A stretch of DNA of 64,000 bases, taken from Cheiracanthium punctorium (Eukaryota; Arthropoda; Arachnida; Araneae; Cheiracanthiidae). Both the position numbers and the translations under genes were made by a program. Below are positions 24,171 through 36,699 of the stretch, one piece after another. The notes beneath the pieces are model-generated. The model was not told where the DNA came from. It did no database searches and saw only the letters and a list, made by a program, of their open reading frames with translations. The stretch's first letter is position 1; the number at the start of each line of letters is the position of its first letter. Where the stretch lies: contig JAWZYV010006213.1 in assembly GCA_038373885.1 (NCBI GenBank), positions 186,001 through 250,000 on the forward strand, in the 5' to 3' direction.

Positions 24171-26060
24171 AGCATCACGTAAAAACGGCTGAAGCGAATG
24201 ATATGAAATTGGGTGTCATGATAGGTGGTCACTCAACTTAACACATAGGCGTCGAATTTTTAAAAAATATTGATTAGATTTTCAGATTTTGCGAAAATCG
24301 TTTCAAACTGCGTAAATTTGTGTTCAAGCATCACGTAAAAACGGATGAAGCGAATGATATGAAATTGGGTGTCATGATAGGTGGTCACTCAACTTAAAAC
24401 ATAGGCGTCGAATTTTTAAAAAATATTGATTAGATTTTCAGATTTTGCGAAAATCGTTTCAAACTGCGTAAATTTGTATTCAAGCATCACGTAAAAACGA
24501 CTGGAGCGAATCATATGACATTGAGTGACATGATATGTGGTCACTCAACTTAAAACATAGGCGTGGAATTTTAAAAAATCCTGATTGGATTTTGAGATTT
24601 TGCGAAAATCCTTTCAAGCTGCGTAAATTTGTGTTCAAGCATCACGTAAAAACGACTGAAGCGAATGATATGAAATTGGGTGTAATGATAGGTGGTCACT
24701 CAACTTAAAACATAGGTGTCGAATTTTAAAAAAATCTTGATTAGATTTTCAGATTTTGCGAAAATCATTTCAAACTGCGTAAATTTGTGTTCAAGCATCA
24801 CGCAAAAACGACTGAAGCGAATGATATGAAATTGGGTGTCATGATAGGCGGTCACTCAACTTAAAACATAGGCGTACAATTTTTAAAAAATCCTGATTGG
24901 ATTTTGAGATTTTGCGAAAATCCTTTCAAGCTGCGTAAATTTGTGTTCAAGCATCACGTAAAAACGACTGAAGCGAATGATATGAAATTGGGTGTCATGA
25001 TAGGGGGTCACTCAACTTAAAACATAGGCGTCGAATTTTTAAAAAAACTTGATTGTGTTTTGAGATTTTGCGAAAATCTTTTCAAACTACGTAAATTTGT
25101 GTTCAAGCATCACGTAAAAACGACTAAAGCGAATGATATGAAATTGGGTGTCATGATAGGCGGTCACTCAACTTAAAACATAGGCGTCGAATTTTTAAAA
25201 AATCTTGATTGGATTTTGAGATTTTGCGAAAATCCTTTCAAGCTGCGTAAATTTGTGTTCGAGCATCACGTAAAAACGACTGAAGCGAATGATATGAAAT
25301 TGGGTGTCATGATAGGTGCTTACTCAACTTAAAACATAGGCGTCGAATTAAAAAAAAATCTTGACTAGATTTTGAAAATCATTTCAAACTGCGTAAATTT
25401 GTGTTCGCACATCACGTAATAACTGCAAAGGTGAAAAAATGATATTGGGTGAAATGATAGGTGGTCACTCACCTTAAACTATAAGCATCTAATTAAAAAA
25501 ATTGATCAGATTTCGAGATTTTGCGAAAATCGTTTAAAACTGAGTGAATCTTTGTTCCCGCATTAAGTAATAATGACTAAAGCGAATGATATGAAATTTG
25601 GTCACATGATAGATGGTTGCTCAACATAAACTAAGGTGTCCAATTTTTTAAACATTTTTATTAGATTTTGAGATTTTGTGAAAATTCTCTCAAAATACGC
25701 TTATATTTCTTCAAACATCACGTAATAACGACTAATACGAATGACACGAAATTTAGTGATAGGATAGGCAGCTGCTAATCTTAATTTATAGGCGTTGAAA
25801 TTTTAAAATATATTCATTACATTTTGAGATTTTGCGAAAATCGTTTTAAAATGCTGAAATTTTGTTCCAGTATCACGAAATAAAGACTGCAGGGAATGGA
25901 ACGAAATTGGGTGACAGGATAGGTTGTCACTCAACTTAAATTCTAGCCTTCAAAATTTTTCAAAATTGTTGATTAGATATTGAGATTTTGCGAAAATTAT
26001 TTCAATATGCGTCAATATTCGTTCGCGCATCACATAATTACGACCAACGCAAATGAAATA
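24171..26060 (+). repeat. 13-unit tandem repeat, about 156 bp per unit
   Basis: Each unit contains AGCATCACGTAAAAACGACT, GATATGAAATTGGGTG, a TGATAGG(T/C)GGTCACTCAAC block and GATTTTGCGAAAATC. Anchors (AGCATCACGT or equivalents) fall at 24171, 24327, 24483, 24638, 24794, 24950, 25106, 25262, 25408, 25559, 25714, 25869 and 26026. Spacing is 155-156 bp for the first eight units and 146-157 bp afterwards. Units 1-8 are highly similar; units 9-13 are clearly more diverged. GATTTTGCGAAAATC is itself a near-palindrome. Confidence 0.92.
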
Positions 26061-26241
26061 ATATTACTTAGTGACTCTCTAACCTGTAATATTTTAACAA
26101 TACATAAAAATTATAACTTCGCTTTCTTTACTTTGGCAACATACTACATCCATTCTGTGTACTCCTACAATGCTGACGAAAGTTCTTGCTTTTTGGAAAT
26201 TTGCATGCACTAACCCGTCAAGGACGGGTACATCAGCTAGT

Positions 26242-28010
26242 AATATAATAAAATGCTTTCCTATAGCAACGCTTTTTTCGGTTCTTCGGACATAATAAAA
26301 AAAATTAACAATGATTAAATGATTCTGAAGTGAGTGAGAAAGTGCTTTTCGCAAGCATGTTGTGGGTATAACATCTTTTCCCTTTTGCCGTTGGCAACGA
26401 TCATTTGTTTATTCATTTGAAAACTTCAAAACCACGAAGGTAAATGTATAGGAAAGGACACTTCTCTTAGAAAGTTAGATAACGCTGTTGTTGCAAACAG
26501 ATGGCGCTACGCATACTGGGTAACTACGCATCTCCTGCTTCTGCGCATCCAGGTTGTTTATATTTCCATCGAGGCGAAGTAAATGGAGATCGTTGAATTA
26601 GCGGAACTTCAAAAAAATATGAAATACATAGTCTTATGAACGTGATATATAATAATTTCTGTCTTCAGGTGTGTTTTAATTACCTATTTGTCTTAGAATA
26701 TTATCTCGTAATTAATATAGGCAATAATTTCGAAGCGAAGTAATATTATGCATGTAATGTCGTGTTATTATTTTGCCCAAAAGCTTTATTTTAAGAAATA
26801 GTAGTAAATTTAGAAGAATGTTGTATGTGTGAATGCAATATTTATTCCTTCGCCTCGATGGAAATATGCGTGACAAATTTTAACACAGCTTTAAATTGCC
26901 GCTAAAAAACTCATGTTAAAATGTTACATTCATGTTACATTAAGAACTCGCACCATTTTCTAATGTAAATATATACCGCGTCAGAAGAAAACTTCTTTTC
27001 TGTGAGCCACGATATGCACACTCGTTCACAAATATAAACTTAATATTTTAATAATCTTAAGATAGAACATTTTTTTATACATTTGTTACTAAGGCAACCA
27101 TGTAAGCAAAAGCGAAAGAAATATTTTAAATTTAGTGCTCGCGTTAATATTCTCGTTCACATGCTAGGTCGGAAAATTAAAAACAAGTAAAATTAGTTAT
27201 CAATCAGCACGGGAAATGCTTTATTCTTTTGCCGCTAGGATCGCTGCACCTCACTAGATTTCCAATGTTTACACAATTGAAACTTATTTGGGGTACCAAA
27301 AGTTTAACATTACAGCTATGGAGAGTTTCCACTCCTATAGTATATCTCCGTGTTCAAAACACATTTTTTTAGTCTCTTTCAAGTTCCACTATCTGCCAGT
27401 TGCGTACATTCTTGGGAGATTGTTTTACGTGCACCCTGGGGACGAATGGGATGGAAAAATATTGAAATATATTGTAGATTTGACCAGTATAAAATCAGAT
27501 AATATATTTATCTATGTTTGTTTCCTTGACCTTTTTTTAAAATTTCATGAAAGCTTGTGTGTTGATTAGAAAGATATTATTAGAGAAAACATTTGAATGT
27601 AATTAAATACAGAGTTACAAACGTTGATTTTTGAATCATCCAGTATACTGAGATAGTATTATGGCATTTGTTTGTAAAGATCGCATATTTAAGATATTTT
27701 TAAAATAAATTTGTAAATTTATAATTTCAATTCATACTCTTACGTCTGAAACGTTTTAGTTTGTTCTTTTCGTTTCTGGAAGCTAATGCGTCACTGCCAC
27801 GCCATATTTTCTATATGTCTTTTCATGGAATATATATATTTTCCTGAATAAATATTGTATCTAGATATAAATTATCTTATTAATATCATGTACTTAAGAA
27901 TTTTTAAATTAGCACTAGATATACGTACACCTAAATTGATTTAGTTTAGAATAAATTGACGGGGAAAGTTTTGGCAAGTTGGTAGGCAAACATGCAGTTT
28001 ATGGAATCAA
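26242..28010. other. spacer with possible regulatory motifs
   Basis: No gene is supported; the open frame at 27288-27569 has no recognisable similarity. Notable are an X-box-like palindrome TTGCCGTTGGCAA (26385-26397), an AGATGGCGCT motif (26501-26510) and a 20-bp perfect inverted repeat at 26560-26579 and 26848-26867. Confidence 0.4.
26560..26867. repeat. 308-bp interval bounded by 20-bp perfect inverted repeats
   Basis: ATATTTCCATCGAGGCGAAG at the left is exactly reverse-complemented at the right. The interior is AT-rich and non-coding. It could be a small MITE, though no target duplication is evident. Confidence 0.6.
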
Positions 28011-28390
28011 CATGGATAAACCGAGTGGGATTTTAGATATCTTTGCAAATACATGTACCAAAGCATTATCAAATTCGAAAGGGGAACTCGTAGACGTTGA
28101 AACTAACAATGAACTCGAGGTCGAATTCAAAAATTTATAACAAGAGTTCTGACTTCAAAAACCAAATACAGTTGTCTAGAATGGATTCTTTACAATATTG
28201 TAGAAATTTTTAATCGCATTTCACGCATCCTTTAAGACAGCGTGGATTCAGTGCAGTAACAAATTTAATGTCAAAGATGAAGAACTAGGCTATCCGTGAA
28301 TTGATGTTAACGGAATTACGATATTAACGAATTGTTAAAACTCCACCAACATCAATAACGACATTAATTGAACTGTTCTTTCTTTATTAC
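28010..28390 (+). pseudogene. C-terminal relic of a hAT transposase
   Basis: Around 28225-28330 the shifted frames read RGFSAVTNLMSKMKN and then a RELMLTEL-like tail. This is the GFSAVT...L..K.R..L pattern at the C-terminus of hAT transposases of the ZBED5/FAM200 group. Stops and frameshifts are frequent and no TIR was found. Confidence 0.6.
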
Positions 28391-28491
28391 TAATTTGTAT
28401 TTAACTGTTCTTTTTTTTAGTCTTGTTGATGTCGTGATTCTTTTTTAAATTTTAATCACAATACAATCTAACTATATACAGAATTAAAATA

Positions 28492-29403
28492 CAGTCGAAC
28501 CTCGATTTAACGTACTTTGATTTAACGAATTCTCCGATTTAACGAATATATATATATATTTTTTTATCCCGACAAAAAGGGTGCTAAATTGCTCTGATTT
28601 AACGAATTTTCAGCTTTGATTTAACGAACAACAATCGCCGAAATAAAATTCGGACATAAAACTAAAGCTTTGAATTTTTCGTACACAAAATTTTGAGTCT
28701 TTCACAGCCTAATTTAAGTGTGTAATACAATATTTTTTTTTTTCTCATTTCTCCAAACGAAGCAAAAAGACAGCGATACAGAACCAGTTATTTACAATTA
28801 CGCCGTGGATAACCATGATCAAGTGGCTGAATGGGAAGATGTTCCTAGTAATGGAGATTTTACAGAATATGTGTCTTGCGATGCACAGCTAAGTACCTGC
28901 GATAGTGAACAGAAAGAGAATGAAGATTCTGAAAGGAGCCAAGATGACGAAGGAACGTAAATTGAATTAAAAAGAGTGACATTCCAAGAAGCAGTTTGCA
29001 GCTTGAACGCTTTAATTTTTTTTTTGTCTTACGAGGTTGATGATGTTGTCATTATGAAGTTAGAAAATATAAACAAAGAACTTTGAAAAGTCAAAACAAA
29101 GCACTATCAAAACAGATTTCTTTCCAAAGTGCCGATAAGTATGTATGTATTAAGTTTTAAGAGCAAGTAACATTAAAGAATTTAGATTAGTTTAAAGTTG
29201 ATCGCCTAGCATATAATTTATAATTTTTAAGCTCGTAGTAAACAATAATCATCCTTTTTTTCATATCTATATCTAAGGGTATTTTGCATTGATATTTTTA
29301 TACCATACTCTTCACAAAAATTAATATTCGATTTAACGAATTGCTTCGATTTAACGAACGGGTTTGTGGGTCCCAATAAATTCGTTAAATCGAGGTTCGA
29401 CTG
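28492..29403 (+). mobile_element. internally deleted Tigger/pogo-like element
   Basis: TIRs CAGTCGAACCTCGATTTAAC are perfectly matched at the right end (reverse complement at 29384-29403). TA flanks both sides (28490-28491 and 29404-29405). GATTTAACGAA is repeated several times just inside each end, as subterminal repeats. Only the tail of the transposase remains between the arms. Size is 912 bp. Confidence 0.9.
28754..28960 (+). pseudogene. C-terminal remnant of a Tigger/pogo-type transposase
   Basis: An acidic open frame after a T-rich tract reads ...AVDNHDQVAEWEDVPSNGDF, EYVSCDAQLSTCDSEQKEN and ends in a TAA. Acidic tails of this kind, with EYV(S/T)CD, close Tigger/jerky-type transposases. 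The CENPB-like DNA-binding and DDE domains are missing through internal deletion. Confidence 0.6.
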
Positions 29404-29645
29404 TATATACAATCTTATTTAGTTTCCGTTTTATTAATTTCTACATTATGATTTTTAAAAGATAAATTAACTGATAAATTTAGTACATATAGTGCAGGCT
29501 AAAAGGTTAACATTTAATTTGGCAATAATAATATTCACAGTTAAATGGTGCCCCATTAAAACTGTTTCATGTTTTCGTGAAAATGAGAGTATGGATAGCA
29601 ATCATGAGATTAGCTTGAGATGTTGGTAGGTTTTTTTGGCATATA

Positions 29646-30235
29646 CAGGGTTTTCACAGATCACGCAAACCATGAAAAATGAATACGAGTCATAAAATTT
29701 TATTTAAACACAAAAGTTAGAAAAAAAATTGAAGTTTTTGACTAAGAACAGGGAAGTATGATCCGGAAATCATTTAAAGTCTGCCTTTCTCATTTGTTAT
29801 ATATCTGGAATGCACTAAATATGACTTGATATAGCTAGACAAGAATGGCGGATACAGATTCTTTTAATATATTTTTTGAGAATGGCGTAGTTAGAAAAAA
29901 AGGAAAATATTAGTTTAGGGTAACATTTTCATTTATTATGCATATTCTTTAAGTTAAATAAACTTTTTTCATTTTCTGAAACGAAGCCCTCCTCCCTTCA
30001 AAAAAATATTACCGTATGCGTCACTGTCGCACACCTATTTCATGTCACTTGTATACCTTTCTAGACATGCGACAAATGTAAAATTAATTTATGAATTCAT
30101 ACTTCAAGTGATTTTTCAGGTCACACTTCAAGATTTTCAGGTCTTTAGCAAAAAATTGTCATTTTTATCTCATTTTGTTTTCTGTTATTCGAGGTTTTTA
30201 AGGTTTTCCTTGACCGTTTGAGGTCTGGTGTTCCT
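29646..30235 (-). mobile_element. decayed hAT-type element
   Basis: The left end CAGGGTTTTCACAGATCACG is hAT-like. The right portion, in reverse complement, reads AGGAACACCAGACC followed by AAGGAAAACCTTAAAAACCT and further TTGAAG/CCTGAAAA blocks. Such CTTGAAAACCTTGAA-type subterminal repeats are typical of one hAT lineage. The right end is mutated and no clean 8-bp duplication is seen. Confidence 0.5.
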
Positions 30236-30237
30236 AT

Positions 30238-33160
30238 ATACTCGATGAAACCTTTTTTAGGCCTTCTATAAATTGTAGCGGTATTTTAATACTTCATGTG
30301 AAGTTAGTTAGAGGGCGTCGGCTTTTCTTCCAACTAATGAGGGTGGAGATCAGAAAGGAATGGAAGCCTCTTGTTTATAATAATAAGGGATATAATCTTA
30401 AGTTACACATTGCCAGAGAAAAAAGAACTGGGAATGACTTAAAGAAATCTAAAATTTACGCAGACAAAAAAAATCGTATTTGAATTTCACTTAAGTGATT
30501 AAACCAAAATCTAGTACTTATAAGTACATCAAAAACTCCAAAACCTTACATTGTATCATTATTCGAATTTATTATATCACACTCTGTTCTGTAAATTGTT
30601 TTCACTTAAGCAACTATTACTATTTTCTATGTTATATATTATATTTCTATCCATATAGATTATTATTTTACAAAAATTACAAAAAATAGTAATTCCATCC
30701 TATCTAAACTATTAATTATTTTTATAAAGATAATTTAATGTCTTTTAAAACGTAAATGTGCAAACGTAGAATGTAATTGCATTGTGTTGAATTTAATAAA
30801 TAACTATAACGATGATGATGGCATTAATGCTATTGTAACAAAATACAAGTAAAATACATCAAAAGCTGTAGGATAAATATAAATATAAATATACACCTAA
30901 TACATAAAGCAAATTATGAATTTTACTAGATATCTAAAACACAAAAAAGTAAATGCTTTAAAAATGACTCTTGATAAATATTATAGACATTTTAACTGAT
31001 TTCGAGAATAATAATGAATGAATACTCTTTTAGCATGCTTTGAATCAAATTCTTTTTTAAAAATAATGAAAAATAATGCAATAATGCGGGTAAAAATTAC
31101 TGATTAATTAAATAAAGCCATGAAATATAACTATCTAATAACAGCACTTGTAAAAGAATTTTCGTGTAAAAATCATTACTTTTCCCCCATTTTCCGAGAA
31201 ATCAATAGAATACTTTCGAAAAAATAACACTAATTTCTCGAATTCTCATGTTTTCTGTATCATGTTATAAGTACATTCAAAAACATTTTCAATTTTATTA
31301 TTAAATGTTATAAACGGCTTATATGCCCAAATTTACACCTGAATTTTTTAAAGTTTGAAACATAAAATAAAAATATAACGTAAAACTCAAATAATAGATA
31401 TAAATAGTGTTGCTTGTTGGATTAGCATTCGGGGAATAGAATGGAAAGAAATATTAAAATTCATAGTTGGTGGTCACCTTCGAAAAAAGATTGAGCAGAT
31501 CGATTTTTTTTTAATGTTCAAGACGTACTATAGTTTGAAATAACGATAGTTGTTGGTTTCTAAATCAATATTCGATCTTTGTTCCTTTTTAAGAATGCGA
31601 AAACTCATTCCATATCAGAATTTGTAGCTTTTTACCAATCTTTTCGTTACCTTGCTCTGTGTACATCGTCCAGTTCAATTTTTTTACACTAATTTTAGCG
31701 CACTTCCTACTATTATCAGATCGAACTTAAACGTTGCATACACGTATAACTTCGATGACACTGAATTTTAGTTTTTAATAAAATAAAATAAAATTTCGGT
31801 TCGGGTTTTTTTTTTTTTTTCACATATTCTAATTCCTCTAAACTATCGATCGGAAATTTTTTATCTTTGCATCATTGGTAAATTCTTCCGATTTCTGAAG
31901 AAGATGTAATCAGTTTCGATTCTTTAGCCTAGATGTTGGATTTTAGCAATTCTTCGAAAAAACTATCAATTTTGCGCAATCATTTCCTTTAAATGCCTTA
32001 CATCGTGATATAAAAAAAAGCTATACATTCAACTGGAAAATTTCGCCGAATATGGAGTATGCTTTACTAAATTATTTTAAAGAAAAGGGGTTAAAAATAT
32101 ATAAATTACTTAATTTTTTACATTTTTTAAAATCAAAATCGGTAGAAACAGCTGATATCAAAACTATTTGTTAATACTATGAATGCATTCATCTGATTAA
32201 ATCACTACGAATTACTGCACTATATCAATGTCGCCATGAAATTATCTCACTAGAAAGGTAGAAAGGATAATTCTACGGGGAACTGGGAAGGGATTTTATA
32301 AATATTTTCAGGGGACTGCCTACCTTCGGAGCTCTTCTTTTGAAAATTATGCAAAACGTAACAAGTAAAGATTTCTTTGATAAGAATGCACTATATAATC
32401 ATGAAAACACGTGGGGGGGATTAAAATATTTTCTTAACATTGCAAGAAATGCTGAAATTTGAACATAAATTATTCAAAATTCAATGCTTACGCCAACAGC
32501 TCTAAAACCATTTATTTATTTTTATCACTTTTTCCTTTATACAGCATCCGCTTATTACACTTGCCTGTGCAATGAACTAAAAGTTTTAAAATATTTAAAA
32601 AATTCTTTGAAATATGCTATATTGTATGGAAAAACTAGTATAATTTCCAATAAACAAATCTTAAAAACTTATATACATGTGACTACATAATTAACGATTC
32701 TTTATAGAAAGCTTAGATTTTCGTTCAGAACACAACTTGATATATATATAAAAGGCTCCTAAAAATTTTCAACTCAATATCTATAATAGTTTTTCAGCTA
32801 TAACTGTTATCGTTCATGCAAGTCACCAAAAAACAGATTCTTCAAAAAATGCAATTAAGATTTAACTTTAGAGTCACTTATTATTACTTCCAGTGCACTC
32901 ACAAAAAAAAAAAAAAATTCGAAACCAAAAAACTGCTCTTTAAAACGACAGTAAAAATGAAAAAAAAACGATTTTTTAAAAACTCGTTTATTTCAGGTTA
33001 GTCGGTACCCTTAATAAATTCTATAAACAATATTTTTTAACAAAAAATTGTGTTAACATGCTTTTGGTCTTCATGTATTTATTTATTTTCTTATCATTTG
33101 TTATCATGTAGTTCTACTTCAAATTTGTACAGCAATTTTAATTAAATAACTATTGCCTGA
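30238..33160. other. very AT-rich spacer
   Basis: Nearly 3 kb without a supported feature. Homopolymer runs, an (AT)n run near 32743 and chance open frames only. Confidence 0.5.
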
Positions 33161-33430
33161 TTGAGTACTGCCTTCGGGAAATTCAGCCGGATCGTCCTTT
33201 TTTTCCGTGGCAACTTTTCGGGTAGGATGGTTTTAAGCGCAGGCTATGACGAAGACGATTTTGTGCAGTTGTTTCTTTCTTACGAGTACAGATTTATCGA
33301 ATTGTTTGTTCCGGTCAAGTCTGCAATACTTTTGATAGCAGACTCTCGACTCGAGAGCAAAAGATCGATGCTTCCGCAAGAGATTCCCCACGCGTTAAAC
33401 CATCTATTGATTTCATATCGAAGAACTTAG
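33161..33430 (+). other. unassigned 89-codon open frame in a GC-raised patch
   Basis: The frame includes GYDEDDFVQLFLSYEYRF and ends in TAG. Base composition changes sharply relative to both flanks. I recognise no family and see no flanking splice sites that would make it an exon. It could be part of a decayed element or a short unrecognised gene. Confidence 0.2.
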
Positions 33431-34434
33431 TAATTAAGCGCCTCATACTTTTAAAAATTATATATATATCATTTTGAATTTAATAAAAGAAATATATATA
33501 CTAATAGAATTTTTAAGTATCTCCGCCTTTGATAAATCAGCAAGGATTGATTTGCACGTTCTAAAGAGTGTTTGAGTTTGAAAATTTTCTTTAAAAATAT
33601 TTCATACCTTTTAGTCCATCTCCGAATAAAAACTTAACTAAAAAATTTTGTTTCAAAATATCATATTTATTAAAACCACTCATTTAATTTAAGCGAATAG
33701 AAAAACACTATTTCATGCATTCAGTTATTCAAGTCCCGCTTTTTTATTTAATGTCAATATTTCGTTTTTTTATTTTTGTTTAAGTTATTTAAAAGGGGAA
33801 TGGAAGTTAGAAAATTTATCAAATTTTTGTTTTTGCAAATTATGTGTAAAAAATAAAAATAATAATAAATCTACACTTTTCATTTCGACAAATATTTTAT
33901 CTTAACAGGTATTTTTTAAGTTATCTTTGACAAAAAAAACATATTTAAGCTTCTAAATTACGCTATTTTGAAAACGTTATTTCACTGATTTGTGATGCAC
34001 TGCTTGTGGATTATTGTTTGTCTTTGTTTTTGCTATCTTGCTCAATTTAATGAGTTTGATAGTAGAGATTTTATTGTACATTTCATACTATTTCATATTG
34101 ATGTCATTTTAAAAATTTTACTCCACTCAAAATATCATGTATTAAAATCAAATTAATATTTTTTGGCATATTACCGCAACTCACAGCTTAGACAGTTTAA
34201 TTAATTTAATTTACTCTTTTAATGAAGTTCAATCACGGTATCTTTTAGTAAGTACAATATAATTTTGTGTTCTCCTAAAATAGAAAACTACTATTTTTGA
34301 AAACTTTTCTGTATAATATTTGAAAATATGTAGTTGTTGGTCAGATGATCAGTTTCTCTTTTAATTCAAATGGTTTTAAAACTTGATATCATCATTTTTG
34401 TGAACACTTTAAAGATAGAGCAACATGCATGAGT
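33431..34434. other. AT-rich spacer
   Basis: Nothing recognised beyond short TATATA runs at about 33460-33500. Confidence 0.45.
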
Positions 34435-34680
34435 TTGTTTTCTACTGGAACACCTAAATGATCACTCCTCAAAAAACAAAAAAAAAATCTCACAAATATC
34501 CAGTGTGTACCTGAATTCATGTTGTTTTCTGCTGTAACTTCCAAATGATCACTCCTCCAAAAAAGTCTCACAAATATCGAGGTTGTACCTGAATTCATGT
34601 TGTTTTCTGCTATAACTTCAAAATGATCACTCCTCCAACAAAATCTCACGAATAGCCAGGGCGTAACTGAATTCATGGAA
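34435..34680 (-). repeat. three-copy minisatellite, 78-87-bp units
   Basis: Units contain CTGAATTCATGTTGTTTTCT, AAATGATCACTCCTCCAA and TCTCACAAATAT. GATCACTCCTC anchors lie at 34460, 34547 and 34625, spacings of 87 and 78 bp. Both are multiples of three, so a minus-strand frame stays open through all copies, repeating RSDH(L/F)EV(T/I)AENNMNSGT. Confidence 0.85.
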
Positions 34681-34849
34681 GAAACTTTAAGAGTAGGCAA
34701 AATACATATAAAGAAGCATTTTTTTGTATAGCAATGCGGAGTTATAAATAAAAAGTGTAGGTGCAAATGCAGCAAATTCAAAGGAAATGATTAAAGTTCG
34801 TCTGTAAATGCTCAAATGTGTCATCACGAACATTGACACAGGACTAATA

Positions 34850-35110
34850 TTGTCCAGTAAGGTATTGGCGTTCCCTTTAGAAGATGCCAGGTGTTCACGA
34901 ACAGTTGCAACGGCGACTGAAAGTTTCACAACGAGACCCTCATCTGAGTCAATTGAAGTCTCGTAAATGAGTGATTTGAGGTATAGCCAAAAGAAAAATT
35001 CGATCTTTGATTAATCTAGAGAAAGTGCTGGCAGAGCGATTAATTCAACTTGTCCAATTCATCGGGAGCCAAAAATAGTAGTGAGAAGAATGCGCACAAA
35101 ATTTGGGACA
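34850..35110 (-). pseudogene. C-terminal relic of a DDE (mariner-type) transposase
   Basis: Minus-strand frames read LKSLIYETSIDSDE then GLVVKLSVAVATVREHL. Upstream is a degenerate IGQVELIALPALSLD in place of the usual RGGPIAWPPRSPDL. This matches the pattern LK..VY.TP(V/I)DS.EDL...I..A...VRE at the end of arthropod DUF4817-type transposases. Frameshifted; no TIR assigned. Confidence 0.6.
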
Positions 35111-35810
35111 TGCGCTGTAGTCCCAACGTGCTGAAACCATCTACACTTTTCATTTCCGATCACACGCTGCAATGCAAAAAATGCTTCTATATATGTATTT
35201 TAAATACCCTTAAAATTTGCCCATGAATTAAAGAACACCCTGAATTGTACAACGTAAGTAAATTGATCGGATAGACTTTTCTGTTCTGTCACTTTAACGC
35301 TAATTAATGTTTCTAGTTCTTCTTTTGATACAAAATAGTGTATCAACTTCCATAACTACATCAAAAACTGGTTTGCATCTTCCAAATTAATAACTGAAAA
35401 CACCATAATCTCGATCGAAATACTGTTAATTAATCGAAATCTTTTTATGTTATAATATTAAATAGTAAAATTTAAAGTATTAAAAGCACATGCTTGCAAA
35501 TGTCTGTGTGTTAGTGTTGAATTAATAAGTTACTAAAATACTTGCCAAAATAAATATTTAAGATATGAATCATCAAAGATGATCAATTTCATTTTAATTT
35601 AGGACAGCCAAATAGGAATCAGTGATTGAAAAATTAAATATTAATATAATATTTTTTAAGGATTTTACTCTTATTCTAAAAAAATTTTAGGTAGTCAAAA
35701 AAAGAGTTACTTAAAAAACGAAACGAAAAGAAAAATAAAACATGTAACTTCTTAGAAAAAAAAATAGAAATACACGAACTTTTATACATCATCTTCACAT
35801 CCAAATTGTA

Positions 35811-35935
35811 CAGGGTGTAAAGTGCTAACGGTGTCCAATGGTTATTTCCTAAACCGTTTGTTAGAGGCGCATATTCCACTTGTAAAAATTCGTTAAATTG
35901 TATAATCTATTATATCAGAAACAATTACGTAAAAT
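35811..35935 (-). repeat. dispersed repeat, copy 1
   Basis: Shares AATGG(T/C)TATTTCCTAAA and TTTAAATTGTATAATCT-like blocks with 37875-37997. A minus-strand frame in both reads (S/P)LTN(G/D)LGN(N/S)HW. It begins next to TACAGGGTGTA, which resembles a DNA transposon terminus. Confidence 0.55.
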
Positions 35936-36699
35936 TCAAACAAATAAATTTTCCACAAGTTTTTTATTACAGACAAGCTGTGCCTAAACATAGAAGACGT
36001 ATTTGTTGCATTTTAAAGCAAGAATTTTACTGGTAATATTTTATTTCGTTCATGGAAAATGGCCACCCTCCCCATTTTTTCAAATCTATCTTCCTTGGAG
36101 GAAATTATTCATAATCTCCTGAATTTGATTTTTAGTTATTCGTGACTGCTGTACTTTACAGCAGGAATTTTACGGATATCTCTATTTTTCTATGAGATCA
36201 CGCGGGATATCTGAAAAGAACATTTTTGCCCCCACCCCAAGTTTCCGACTTTTGGAAAATGTTCTCTAATCTAGCACTTATGCTAAAGACACCACGTACT
36301 TGCCAAATTTCTTATTATTAGCTTCAGTAGTTTCGGCCAGGTGAAATACCGGTATACAGAAAAACAAAATTACTTTGTATTTCAAACTACAATAATACTT
36401 CAATTATTTGGAACTTTCCCCTTCGACCCTGAATTTTGAATAGAGCAGTTAAAAATCAATGAGTGTTTAGATTTGCTGCACTATATGAAAGTATCTTAAA
36501 TGTGAAATATTATAACATTCAGCCAGTTACTAAACTAATTAAAGAACGTTCTAATAAATAGGACACGGAGTTATAATTGAGCAAACTGAGAAACATTTTT
36601 ACAGTTATTTTGTATTATACCTTTTGAAACAATTTCTTTCTTCGTGAAAACGTGAAAATACTTCACACTTCTTATGCACTTTGATTGCATGCATTCATA
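35936..36699. other. spacer
   Basis: No gene recognised. May belong to the dispersed repeat starting at 35811. Confidence 0.35.

Larger units (their letters stand above)
23978..26240 (+). mobile_element. non-autonomous Helitron carrying a tandem array
   Basis: It begins TCTATATAAATAAAATTAG directly after an A and ends in CTAG (26237-26240) directly before a T, the A^T insertion rule for Helitrons. The 3' end has a perfect 7-bp stem, ACCCGTC-AAG-GACGGGT (about 26213-26229), seven bases before CTAG. The 2,263-bp interior encodes no Rep/helicase. It consists of a short TCTGTCATT microsatellite and a 156-bp tandem array. Confidence 0.9.

Noticed and set aside
24171..26060. CRISPR-like array
   Set aside because: Repeats are 156 bp, contiguous and without unique spacers; this is a tandem array in a eukaryotic Helitron.
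27288..27569. 93-codon plus-strand frame
   Set aside because: Composition follows AT-rich background and no motif or splice context supports it.
29227..29412. Minus-strand frame SNLDLTNLLGPTNPFVKSKQ
   Set aside because: Translation of the Tigger-like TIR and its subterminal repeats, not a protein gene.
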